Under the pieces are notes generated by a model. That model was not told where the DNA came from and did no database searches. It was given only the letters and a program-made list of their open reading frames with translations. Made by a program: the position numbers and the translations under genes. Shown piece after piece: positions 1 to 6,175 of a DNA stretch of 6,511 nt; the stretch's first letter is position 1, and each line of letters starts with the position of its first letter. Origin of the DNA: Labilithrix sp. Its GTDB lineage: Bacteria > Myxococcota > Polyangia > Polyangiales > Polyangiaceae. The stretch covers positions 1-6,511 of the forward strand of contig JAQBQL010000011.1 in assembly GCA_028287035.1 (NCBI GenBank). The letters are read 5' to 3'.

Positions 1-312
1 GACGCCGCTCATGCGCGGCATCACCGCATCGAGGAGCACCACGTCGAGACCGCCCTTCGCGTAACGCGCGATGGCCTCCTGGCCGTCGGCGGCGGTCTCG
101 ACCTCGTAGCCGCTCGCACGAAGGGTCGTGGCGATGAGATCGCGCGTGGCGGCATCGTCGTCGGCGACGAGAACGCGCGCCGGCGCTTCATCGAGCGAGC
201 CCGAGCTGGCGCGCGCGGCGACGTCCGCGGCCATCGCCGCGCGGAGCATCGTCGACTCGCGCTCCGACGAAACGCCGTCGTCGTCGTATGCGCTGAGGTC
301 CTTGGTCGACAC
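1..312 (-). CDS. Response regulator receiver-domain protein, 3' end cut by window edge
   Basis: This gene is partial: the first 104 residues are present and the frame runs off the left edge without a stop. Residues about 45-104 form the first part of a CheY-like receiver domain. They contain a beta-1 strand ending in the acidic cluster (ARVLVADDD, D51/D52), a following helix, and beta-3 with the phosphoacceptor site VVLLDAVMP (D95). The spacing from acidic pair to D95 (43-44) matches CheY. Its role would be to receive phosphate from a histidine kinase. The output domain, if any, lies outside the window, so I give no specific function. The GTG at 312 is preceded by a G-rich stretch (TAGGGG) only 3-4 bases away, which makes a poor ribosome site. 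ATG at 249 is a possible alternative start. From 312, about 44 low-complexity residues rich in Asp, Ala and Ser precede the receiver. The gene lies 41 bases after mutY on the same strand, so co-transcription is possible. The receiver call is sure; the start is moderate. Confidence 0.8.
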   Translation of the reverse strand, partial: MSTKDLSAYDDDGVSSERESTMLRAAMAADVAARASSGSLDEAPARVLVADDDAATRDLIATTLRASGYEVETAADGQEAIARYAKGGLDVVLLDAVMPRMSGV

Positions 313-353
313 GGCCCCTACACGATGCCACAAAAACCGGGGCCGAGGCGAGA

Positions 354-1415
354 TCAGGCGCGCGCGACCTCGAGGATCTTGCGGGTCAAGGTGGAGATCC
401 CCACGTCCGCCATCTCTGCGACCGACGTCACGCGGACCGTGTCGTAGCCGGACGATTCGGGCACGTCCTTCATGTGCACTTTCCCGGTGAGCGTGGCGCG
501 CAGGACGTCGACGGTGAGCTTGCGGTGCGAGAGCACATGCTCGACGGCGCCCGCGCGCACGAGCTTCCCGACCGGCACCCAGGCGGTGAGCAGGTTGCGC
601 ATCTTCGCCGCGCCCTCGATCGACGGCGGCTCCCAGAGCCCGCCGAAGAGCAGGTCCGGTCGCCGTCGCGCCAGCAGGACCGAGCCCGTTGCGGCATCGG
701 TGGCGACGATCGCCTGGACCCGGCGCGCGATCGGCGCCTTCTTCTCCGAGAGGACCGGCAGCAGCCCGACGCGGTTCTCCCGCAGCGCGCGGCACTCCGA
801 GGCGATCGGGCACGTCGCGCACGAAGGCGAGCGCGGCGTGCAGATGGTGGCGCCGAGCTCCATGAGGGCCTGGTTCCATGCGCCCGGATCGCGCTTCGCG
901 ACGATGGCGTCGGCCACGACCTCGGCGGTGCGCATGCCGCGCTTCCGCATGTCCTCGTCGATGGCGAAGACCCGTGCGAGCACGCGCGCCACATTGCCGT
1001 CGACGAGCCCGACCGGTTGCCCGAACGCGATGCTCGCGATGGCGCCCGCGGTGTACTTGCCGATGCCCGGCACGCCGAGCAGGCCTTCGCGATCGCCCGG
1101 CACCACGCCGCCCTTCCCGGCCACGACGCGTGCGCCATCGAGGAGCATCCGCGCGCGGCGGTAGTAACCGAGGCCGCTCCATGCCGCGAGGACCTCGTCC
1201 GGCGGAGCTTCGGCGAGCGCGAGCGCCGTGGGAAAGCGGCTCAAGAATCGCTCGTAGTAGGGAATGACCGTCTCGACCCGCGTCTGCTGCAGCATGATCT
1301 CGCTGACCCAGATGGCGTACGGGTCGCGCGTCCGTCGCCACGGGAGGTCACGGCGCGAGACCGCATACCAGCCGAGGAGCGCCTCGTGCAGCGCTGCCAC
1401 TTGCGCGGACGGCAT
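354..1415 (-). CDS. mutY: A/G-specific adenine DNA glycosylase MutY
   Basis: MutY removes adenine mispaired with 8-oxoguanine (or G) in base excision repair. Numbering below is from the upstream in-frame ATG at 1490 (378 residues); from the preferred ATG at 1415 (353 residues) subtract 25. The DLPWR motif is followed by SEIMLQQTRVE with catalytic Glu64 and then the GLGYYRRAR segment. The helix-hairpin-helix LLGVPGIGKYTAGAI carries Tyr146, and VDGNVARV carries catalytic Asp164. Glu-to-Asp spacing matches characterised MutY proteins. The 4Fe-4S cluster ligands are C217, C224, C227 and C233 (C-x6-C-x2-C-x5-C). The C-terminal NUDIX-like domain (about 255-375) has GGLWEPP and an 8-oxoG-reading loop VLSH (320-322), where Leu replaces the usual Phe of FSH. 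I chose ATG 1415 because AAGGTG lies 8 bases upstream, the length then matches E. coli MutY (350), and antisense overlap with the plus-strand gene disappears. The TGA ends at 354. Confidence 0.95.
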   Translation of the reverse strand: MPSAQVAALHEALLGWYAVSRRDLPWRRTRDPYAIWVSEIMLQQTRVETVIPYYERFLSRFPTALALAEAPPDEVLAAWSGLGYYRRARMLLDGARVVAGKGGVVPGDREGLLGVPGIGKYTAGAIASIAFGQPVGLVDGNVARVLARVFAIDEDMRKRGMRTAEVVADAIVAKRDPGAWNQALMELGATICTPRSPSCATCPIASECRALRENRVGLLPVLSEKKAPIARRVQAIVATDAATGSVLLARRRPDLLFGGLWEPPSIEGAAKMRNLLTAWVPVGKLVRAGAVEHVLSHRKLTVDVLRATLTGKVHMKDVPESSGYDTVRVTSVAEMADVGISTLTRKILEVARA

Positions 1416-1423
1416 CGCGGCCG

Positions 1424-1429
1424 CACCTT
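1424..1429 (-). promoter_or_regulatory. Ribosome binding site of mutY
   Basis: On the minus strand this reads AAGGTG, one mismatch from AAGGAG, 8 bases before the ATG at 1415. No comparable motif precedes the upstream in-frame ATG at 1490 (preceded by CCCGGG). It therefore supports the shorter start. Confidence 0.5.
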
Positions 1430-1437
1430 GCGCCCCC

Positions 1438-1650
1438 GTGAGCAAAGCCGACCACTCTGCGGGCGTCGCCGCTGTCCTGTCCTTCCTCATCCCGGGCGTC
1501 GGGCAGATCTACAACGGGGCGTTCCTGCGTGGAATCTTCTGGCTCGTCCTGACCCCCGGCGTGTGGATCGGCTCGGGCGGCACGCTCGGCTGGATCTGTC
1601 ACCTCGCCGCCGCGTACACGGCGTACAGCTACGCGAAGAAGCGCGGCTGA
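1438..1650 (+). CDS. Small TM2-like integral membrane protein
   Basis: This is a 70-residue hydrophobic protein. After a short polar start (MSKADHSAG) comes a membrane segment that includes LSFLIPGVGQIYNG. This PGxGQxYxG pattern is typical of TM2-type and related short membrane proteins of bacteria and archaea. A turn with Arg31 leads into a second hydrophobic stretch (GIFWLVLTPGVWIG, 32-45), then GGTLGWICHLAAAYTAY (47-63), and a basic tail AKKRG that probably faces the cytoplasm. The family has no well-established function, and I assign none. GTG 1438 is chosen because homologues of this type begin only a few residues before the first helix. No clear Shine-Dalgarno precedes it, and starts further upstream would run deep into mutY. 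It is the only plus-strand gene here, diverging from mutY by about 22 bases and converging on the repeat protein with 4 bases between stops. Reality of the gene: fairly sure. Start: moderate. Confidence 0.75.
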   Translation: MSKADHSAGVAAVLSFLIPGVGQIYNGAFLRGIFWLVLTPGVWIGSGGTLGWICHLAAAYTAYSYAKKRG

Positions 1651-1664
1651 GCCCTCAGCGCGCG
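1642..1664. terminator. Possible bidirectional terminator between two convergent genes
   Basis: A hairpin spans the ends of both convergent genes. The inner stem GCTGA (1646-1650) pairs with TCAGC (1655-1659) around a 4-base loop GCCC. An outer stem CGCG (1642-1645) pairs with CGCG (1661-1664) with one bulged base at 1660. The TGA stop of the plus-strand gene and the TGA stop of the minus-strand gene lie opposite each other in the stem. No T-tract follows on either strand, so intrinsic termination is uncertain. Confidence 0.35.
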
Positions 1665-3724
1665 GCGGGCGTCGCCCGGTACTGCAGCGTGAACGCGCCT
1701 TCGTTGCCGGACGCGTGGCCGTCCACCACCACGAAGTAGGTGCCGGCCTCGAGGGTGGTGTCGATCTTCGCGTGGCGCGTGTCGCCCGCGTCGTTGTTGC
1801 ACGCCGCCTCGAGGGCACGCGTGCCCTGCGCCTTCCGGCCGAGCTCGAGGCAGCTGGTCCGGACCGCCAGGACCCCGTCCCACGTCGGCGTGGCCAGCGC
1901 GAGCTCGACCCGCGAGCGCATCCCGAGCGTGATGCGGTAGACCCGGTCGGGGCTCGACTGCAGGTCCTCGCGACCGGCGCAGCTCACGTGGAACCGGTCG
2001 CCGCCGCCCGTCGTGGTGCCGGTCACCGTCGCGCCGGTCGCGAGCGCGGGCGGCGTCCGGCACGCGGACTCCTGGCCGCTCACGTCGCGGGCCGCGAAGG
2101 CGAAGGTGAAACGCCCGAGCGAGTCCGCCGCCTTGCCGTCGACGGCGAGGTAGTAGACGCCGGCCTCGAGCACGTCGTCGACGAAGCCGCCGCACGCGAC
2201 CTCACCCGCGCGGTCCGTACAGCTCTGCGTGACCACGAAGACATGCGAGCCCTCCTGGTCGGCGAACCGCGCAGTCACGCGTGAGCGGCGCGCGAGCTCG
2301 AACCGGTAGACCACGTCCGCTGCGCCGGCTCCGCTGCAGGTGCCGCGCACGTCGTCGCGGGCGCTGAAGGTGTCGCCCTCGACGGCGCGCTCGAACGGTC
2401 CGAGCGGCACGGCGTCGCCGCACGCGTCACCGCGCGCACCCGGCCCTGGGTCGCTGGCGAGCTCGGCCTCGAGCGTGTAGGTGCCGCGGGCGTCGGCGTC
2501 GGAAGAGTCGGCGAACAGCACGTACGATCCAGGGTCGAGGACGCCGGCCCACGTCGCCTCGTCGGCGCGCGCGCCGCCGTCGGCGCATGCCACCTCGGAG
2601 TGGTCGTCTGCGCACTGCCGGCGAAGGTGCACGACGGGCGTGAAGTCGCCGGATCGCTCGGTGATCCGCACGCGCGCACGGGCCGGCACGTCGAGCCGGT
2701 GGATCGACTCCGGTCCCTTCGCCTCGCCGCCACACGACGCGTGGCCGTGGTCGAACGCGCCGGCGAGCGATCCCGTGACCTGCGCGGACGCGAGCGCAGG
2801 CACGTGCCGGCACGCGTCGGCGAGCGACGGCACGTCCGCGATGCCGACGTTCATGCGGAACGTGCCGGCCTCGCTGCCGTAGCCGTCGACGAACACGTAG
2901 TAGGTGCCCGGCTCGAGCACCTCGTCGAGGCGCGAGCCGTGCGAGGAGGGCCCGCGCTTGCCGGCGCCGGAGGTCGCGTCGTCGTTGCAGGCGACCTCGG
3001 CGTCGCTGTCGCCGCAGTCGTCCTTCCGCATGTAGACGACGGAGTCGAACTGCGGGTCGACCTCCACGGTGACGCGCTGCCGGCGCGTGACCTCAAGCTT
3101 GTAGACGAGCTCCTTCGCGTCGGAGCTCGCGCAGCTGCCGGCGTTCTCGGCGTCGCCGTGCCGGGTCGTCCCGGTGCTCGCCCCGGGAGCGAGGGCCATC
3201 GGCAACGCGCACGTGCCCGCGCCGGCCTCCGCGAGCGCCGCGCCGCGGTCGGGGGTCGGTCCCGCGCTCGCTCCGCCCGTCCACGTCGCGGTCACGAAGT
3301 CCCCGGCGCCGGCACGCATCCTGACGACCAGTGTGTAGTGCCCGGGCGCCGTCGGGCACGCGCGCAACGTGGCCTGCGGCTCCTGCGTGGTGTCGTGCGC
3401 GACGGGCTTGTCGTCCGGGTCGAGGAGCGCGACGTCGAGATCGCGAACGCCTGGACCGCCCATCGCCACGAGCGTCGTGCACTGCGCCGCCAGCTCGACG
3501 CGGAGGCGCGTCTCCCGCCCTTCCGCGAGCGATCCCTGCTGGATGGGACCGGTCTGCACCATCCCGAGCGCGGCCAGGGTGTTGTGCACGGCGACGTACC
3601 GGGGCTCGAGCTCGCCGGCGCGCGGCCCGGCGCACGCCGCGCTGCCGGCGAGGCCGAGCGCGACGCACACGGGCAGGCAACGCAGCGCGCGGAGCATGGG
3701 CACGAGAAGGGTAGAACGCCTCAC
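1655..3724 (-). CDS. Exported protein with four tandem cysteine-patterned PPC-like modules
   Basis: The gene encodes 689 residues beginning with a Sec-type signal peptide: basic MRR, a hydrophobic stretch about residues 17-30 and small residues around GSAACAG. Cys31 sits where a lipoprotein cysteine could be, but the -3 residue is Ser, so lipidation is doubtful. Residues about 40-150 form an N-terminal domain with one likely disulfide pair (C82, C123; the latter in RACPTAPGHYTLVVRM). Four modules follow, each with four cysteines: C172/198/237/246, C305/331/371/380, C434/463/502/511 and C555/582/625/642. Each has a V-Y/H-R/K-L strand and ends in L-[ED]-x-G-x-Y plus a strand such as YYVFVDG or YFVVVDG, which is typical of the PPC fold often appended to secreted peptidases. 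No catalytic domain is present. A structural, adhesive or ligand-binding role outside the cytoplasm is inferred. The start is uncertain: GTG 3724, GTG 3703 and ATG 3697 all lack a good ribosome site. It lies 28 bases after the E2 gene on the same strand. Confidence 0.85.
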   Translation of the reverse strand: MRRSTLLVPMLRALRCLPVCVALGLAGSAACAGPRAGELEPRYVAVHNTLAALGMVQTGPIQQGSLAEGRETRLRVELAAQCTTLVAMGGPGVRDLDVALLDPDDKPVAHDTTQEPQATLRACPTAPGHYTLVVRMRAGAGDFVTATWTGGASAGPTPDRGAALAEAGAGTCALPMALAPGASTGTTRHGDAENAGSCASSDAKELVYKLEVTRRQRVTVEVDPQFDSVVYMRKDDCGDSDAEVACNDDATSGAGKRGPSSHGSRLDEVLEPGTYYVFVDGYGSEAGTFRMNVGIADVPSLADACRHVPALASAQVTGSLAGAFDHGHASCGGEAKGPESIHRLDVPARARVRITERSGDFTPVVHLRRQCADDHSEVACADGGARADEATWAGVLDPGSYVLFADSSDADARGTYTLEAELASDPGPGARGDACGDAVPLGPFERAVEGDTFSARDDVRGTCSGAGAADVVYRFELARRSRVTARFADQEGSHVFVVTQSCTDRAGEVACGGFVDDVLEAGVYYLAVDGKAADSLGRFTFAFAARDVSGQESACRTPPALATGATVTGTTTGGGDRFHVSCAGREDLQSSPDRVYRITLGMRSRVELALATPTWDGVLAVRTSCLELGRKAQGTRALEAACNNDAGDTRHAKIDTTLEAGTYFVVVDGHASGNEGAFTLQYRATPAAR
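1670..3211 (-). repeat. Four tandem protein-level repeats (PPC-like modules)
   Basis: These are diverged repeats within the exported-protein gene, visible in the protein rather than as DNA identity. Approximate spans are 2834-3211, 2453-2812, 2084-2425 and 1670-2062, in order of translation. The first cysteines of successive modules are 133, 129 and 121 residues apart. Cysteine spacings inside modules are 26/39/9, 26/40/9, 29/39/9 and 27/43/17. The final module is the least regular, with an insertion before its fourth cysteine. Confidence 0.75.
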
Positions 3725-3728
3725 GCCC

Positions 3729-3752
3729 GGAGAGAACGCGGGCGCTCTCTCC
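3729..3752 (-). terminator. Strong hairpin directly after the E2 stop codon; terminator or attenuator
   Basis: On the minus strand the arm GGAGAGAGCG pairs with CGTTCTCTCC around the loop CCCG: 10 consecutive pairs, one of them G-U. The hairpin begins at the base after the E2 TGA and ends 4 bases before the GTG at 3724. The bases that follow (GGGCGTGAGG) are not a T-tract, so a classical intrinsic terminator is not shown. It could still stop, pause or stabilise the 3' end of the dehydrogenase message, or limit read-through into the exported-protein gene. Confidence 0.45.
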
Positions 3753-5141
3753 TCAGGCCATCTCGAGGAAGAGACGGTCGGGATCCTCGAGGTAGCGGAT
3801 GATGTCGTACGCGAAGGCCGCGCCGACGTGCCCGTCCACGATGCGGTGATCGAAGGACAAGGACAGCAGCATCACCTCGCCGATGACGATCTGGCCGTCC
3901 TTCACGACGGGCTTCTGCTTGATCTGGTGGACGCCGAGGATGCCCACCTCGGGGAAGTTGATGATGGGCGTCGCGAAGAGCCCGCCGTCGGCGCCGAGCG
4001 AGGTGATCGTGAAGGTCGACCCGGTCAGATCGCTCGCCTTCGCCTTGCCGGTCTTCGCGTCGGTGGCGACGCGGTCGATCTCGCGGGCGACCTCGAGCAG
4101 GCTGCGCCGGTCGGCGTCCTTGACGACGGGTACGATGAGGCCCGCGTCGGTCGAGGCCGCGATCCCGATGTTGTAGTACTTGCGGTAGACGAGCTCGTTG
4201 GTCGACTCGTCGAGCGCGCTGTTCAGGATCGCGTGCTTCTTCAGCGCGGCGACGGTGGCCTTCACGATGAACGGGAGCAGCGTGAGCTTCACGCCCTGCT
4301 TCTCGGCGTTCGGCTTGAGACGCGTGCGAAGCGCCTTCAGCGCCGAGACGTCGCACTCCTCGACGAACGTGAAGTGCGCCGCCGTGTGCTTCGACTGCGC
4401 CATCTTCTGGGCGATCTTGCGGCGCATGCCCGCGAACGGGACACGCTCCTCGAGCGCGTGATCGGTGCCGGCGGGCGGCGTGATCTTGACCGCCTCGCGC
4501 GCCTGCGCGGGAGCATGCTCGGGCGCGTGCTCGGGGGTGCGAGCCTCGCCGGCCGGCGGAGCAGGCGCCTTCGCGAACGACTCGACGTCGACCTTCGTGA
4601 CGCGGCCCTGCGGACCGGTCGGCGGGACGCGCTGGAGGTCGATGCTCATGTCGCGGGCGAGCTTGCGCGTCGCGGGCGTGGCGAGCGGCTTCGCGTTGAA
4701 ATACCCGCTCGTCGCGCCGCCCGCGCCGCCGGCGCTGCTCGCCGATCCGCTGGCCGCTGCCGGGCCGGGCGACGAGCGCCCCATGCCCGGCAGGCTCTCC
4801 TTGATGTCGCCGACCGCGGTGGCGGCGGACTCGGTCTTCGCGCTGCCGTTCGTCCCGTTCTGGTGCGGAGCGGGCGCGCCGCCGCTGGCCGCCGCGGCGC
4901 CGCCGAGCTCGAACACGACGAGGACGCCGTGCACCGCGACGACGTCACCCGGCTTGCCGACCGTCTCGACGACCGTGCCCGCCTTCGGCGACGTGATGGT
5001 CACGGTCGCCTTGTCGGTCATCACCTCGATCATCGGCTGATCCTCGGTGACGACGTCGCCCGGCTTGATCAGCCAGCTTACGATCTCGCCCTCGGTGACG
5101 CCTTCGCCGATGTCAGGCAGCTTGAACTCCCAGCGCGCCAT
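3753..5141 (-). CDS. Dihydrolipoyl acyltransferase (E2) of a 2-oxoacid dehydrogenase, probably branched-chain type
   Basis: E2 is the cytoplasmic core of the complex. It takes the acyl group from E1 on a swinging lipoyl arm and transfers it to CoA. The protein has 462 residues. A single lipoyl domain covers about 1-79, with the lipoylated Lys44 in VMTDKATVTI, a context common in branched-chain E2. An Ala/Gly/Pro/Ser linker covers about 80-150. The peripheral subunit-binding domain is about 152-190 (ATPATRKLARD, then GPQGRVTKVDV) and docks E1/E3. A second linker with a PEHAPEHAP repeat covers about 192-228. The catalytic domain covers about 229-462, with SFDHRIVDG carrying His432 and Asp436. 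All key residues are present and the length is normal. The ATG at 5141 is preceded by a purine-rich stretch with AGAGGA 11 bases away. It follows E1-beta by 35 bases, so co-transcription is likely. The branched-chain assignment rests mainly on the neighbouring E1-beta. Confidence 0.92.
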   Translation of the reverse strand: MARWEFKLPDIGEGVTEGEIVSWLIKPGDVVTEDQPMIEVMTDKATVTITSPKAGTVVETVGKPGDVVAVHGVLVVFELGGAAAASGGAPAPHQNGTNGSAKTESAATAVGDIKESLPGMGRSSPGPAAASGSASSAGGAGGATSGYFNAKPLATPATRKLARDMSIDLQRVPPTGPQGRVTKVDVESFAKAPAPPAGEARTPEHAPEHAPAQAREAVKITPPAGTDHALEERVPFAGMRRKIAQKMAQSKHTAAHFTFVEECDVSALKALRTRLKPNAEKQGVKLTLLPFIVKATVAALKKHAILNSALDESTNELVYRKYYNIGIAASTDAGLIVPVVKDADRRSLLEVAREIDRVATDAKTGKAKASDLTGSTFTITSLGADGGLFATPIINFPEVGILGVHQIKQKPVVKDGQIVIGEVMLLSLSFDHRIVDGHVGAAFAYDIIRYLEDPDRLFLEMA

Positions 5142-5152
5142 GGCTCTCTTTT

Positions 5153-5158
5153 TCCTCT
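5153..5158 (-). promoter_or_regulatory. Ribosome binding site of the E2 gene
   Basis: The minus strand reads AGAGGA, 11 bases before the ATG at 5141. It lies within the 35-base gap after E1-beta, inside a purine run (GAAGAAGAGGAAAAAGAGAG). The spacing is slightly long, and a nearer AAGAGAG is a weaker alternative. Confidence 0.45.
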
Positions 5159-5176
5159 TCTTCTAGCTAGCGAAAG

Positions 5177-6175
5177 TCAGAAACGCGCCGTCTCGACGAG
5201 CGCCGGCAGGATGCGGTGCGCGAGCGGCAGGTAATCCATCTCGAGGGTGTACGGGAACGGCGTGTCGAACCCGGTCACGCGCACGGGCGGCGCCTCGAGG
5301 TGGACGAAGCAGTGCTCGTTCACGAGCGCCACGAGCTCCGCGCCGAAGCCGCACGTCTTCGGCGCCTCGTGCACGATGACGACGCGGCCCGTCTTCTTGA
5401 CGCTCGCGGCGATGGTCTCGATGTCCACCGGCCACAGGGTGCGCAGATCGATGATCTCGGTCTCGACGCCCTGCGCGGCGGCCTGCTCGGCGGCGGCGAT
5501 CGCCTCGTAGAGCATCGCGCCCCACGCGAGCACGGTGACCGCGCGCCCGCGGCCGGCCGACGCCTGGTCGACCTCGCGAACGACCTTCGCCTTGGAGAGC
5601 TCGACGGTGTAGTCGCCCTCGGGGACCTCGCCGCGCGCCGCGCGATAGACGCGCTTCGGCTCGAAGAAGAGGACCGGATCGGGATCGCGGATCGACGCGA
5701 GGAGGAGCCCCTTCGCGTCGTACGGGTTCGAGGGGCAGACCACCTTCAGGCCCGCGACGTGGATGAAGAGCGATTCGGGCGACTGCGAGTGATAGAGGCC
5801 GCCGCGGATGCCGCCGCCGACCGGCGTGCGCACCACCATCTTGGCGGAGTACTCGCCGCCCGAGCGCCAGCGCATCTTCGCGAGCTCGCTGACGATCTGG
5901 TCGTAGCCAGGGAAGATGAAGTCGGCGAACTGGATCTCCGGCACCGGCACGAGGCCGTAGAGGGCCATGCCGATGGCGGTGCCGAGGATGCCGCCCTCGG
6001 AGAGCGGCGTGTCGATGACGCGGTCGTCCCCGAACTCGTCCCAGAGGCCGGCGGTCACGCGGAAGACGCCGCCCACGCGGCCCACGTCCTCGCCCATCAC
6101 GACCACGCGCGGATCGCGCTTCATCTCGATCTTCAGTGCGTCGTTGATCGCACCGACCAGGTTCATCTCGCTCAC
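5177..6175 (-). CDS. 2-oxoacid dehydrogenase E1 component, beta subunit, branched-chain type
   Basis: With E1-alpha this subunit forms the thiamine diphosphate-dependent decarboxylase that acts on branched-chain 2-oxoacids (from Val, Leu, Ile) and loads the acyl group on E2. The 332 residues are the usual full length. Visible features are GEDVGRVGGVFRVT (28-41), LSEGGILG with Glu60 (the conserved cofactor-activating Glu), EIQFADFIFPGYDQIVSE (80-97), and LYHSQSPES with His129 (127-135). The last matches human BCKDHB around its active-site His, whereas pyruvate E1-beta usually differs there. FFEPKRVYRAA (170-180), VLAWGAMLYEA and DLRTLWPVD follow, with the C-terminal transketolase domain. The GTG start at 6175 is chosen because AAGGAG lies 8 bases upstream. 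ATG 6166 would be 17 bases away. The GTG overlaps the E1-alpha stop as GTGA, so translation is probably coupled. Equivalent symbols in other organisms include bkdA2/bkdAB; I leave the symbol open. Confidence 0.93.
   Translation of the reverse strand: MSEMNLVGAINDALKIEMKRDPRVVVMGEDVGRVGGVFRVTAGLWDEFGDDRVIDTPLSEGGILGTAIGMALYGLVPVPEIQFADFIFPGYDQIVSELAKMRWRSGGEYSAKMVVRTPVGGGIRGGLYHSQSPESLFIHVAGLKVVCPSNPYDAKGLLLASIRDPDPVLFFEPKRVYRAARGEVPEGDYTVELSKAKVVREVDQASAGRGRAVTVLAWGAMLYEAIAAAEQAAAQGVETEIIDLRTLWPVDIETIAASVKKTGRVVIVHEAPKTCGFGAELVALVNEHCFVHLEAPPVRVTGFDTPFPYTLEMDYLPLAHRILPALVETARF

Noticed and set aside
313..353. A possible rho-independent terminator or promoter between mutY and the receiver gene (a TTTTT run after a G/C-rich stretch on the minus strand)
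   Set aside because: No stable stem directly precedes the T run, and no convincing -35/-10 pair is visible in the 41 bases.
474..1739. A 421-codon plus-strand open frame opposite mutY
   Set aside because: It is antisense to conserved MutY and runs in a different frame through the TM2-like gene. The composition is low in complexity, with no motif or ribosome site.
3626..3724. A lipoprotein signal at Cys31 of the exported protein
   Set aside because: The residues before the Cys are S-A-A, without the usual Leu/Val at -3, so a plain Sec signal peptide is at least as likely.
4504..4545. A short near-repeat in the E2 gene (encoding PEHAPEHAP) as a DNA repeat element
   Set aside because: It sits in the flexible linker of E2 and is best explained as ordinary linker expansion, not a mobile or regulatory repeat.
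3369..5234. A 621-codon open frame on the plus strand opposite E2 and the exported protein
   Set aside because: It lies antisense to two genes with clear domain motifs. Its translation is Arg/Ala/Asp/Leu-rich with no recognisable motif, as expected from third-position G/C bias.
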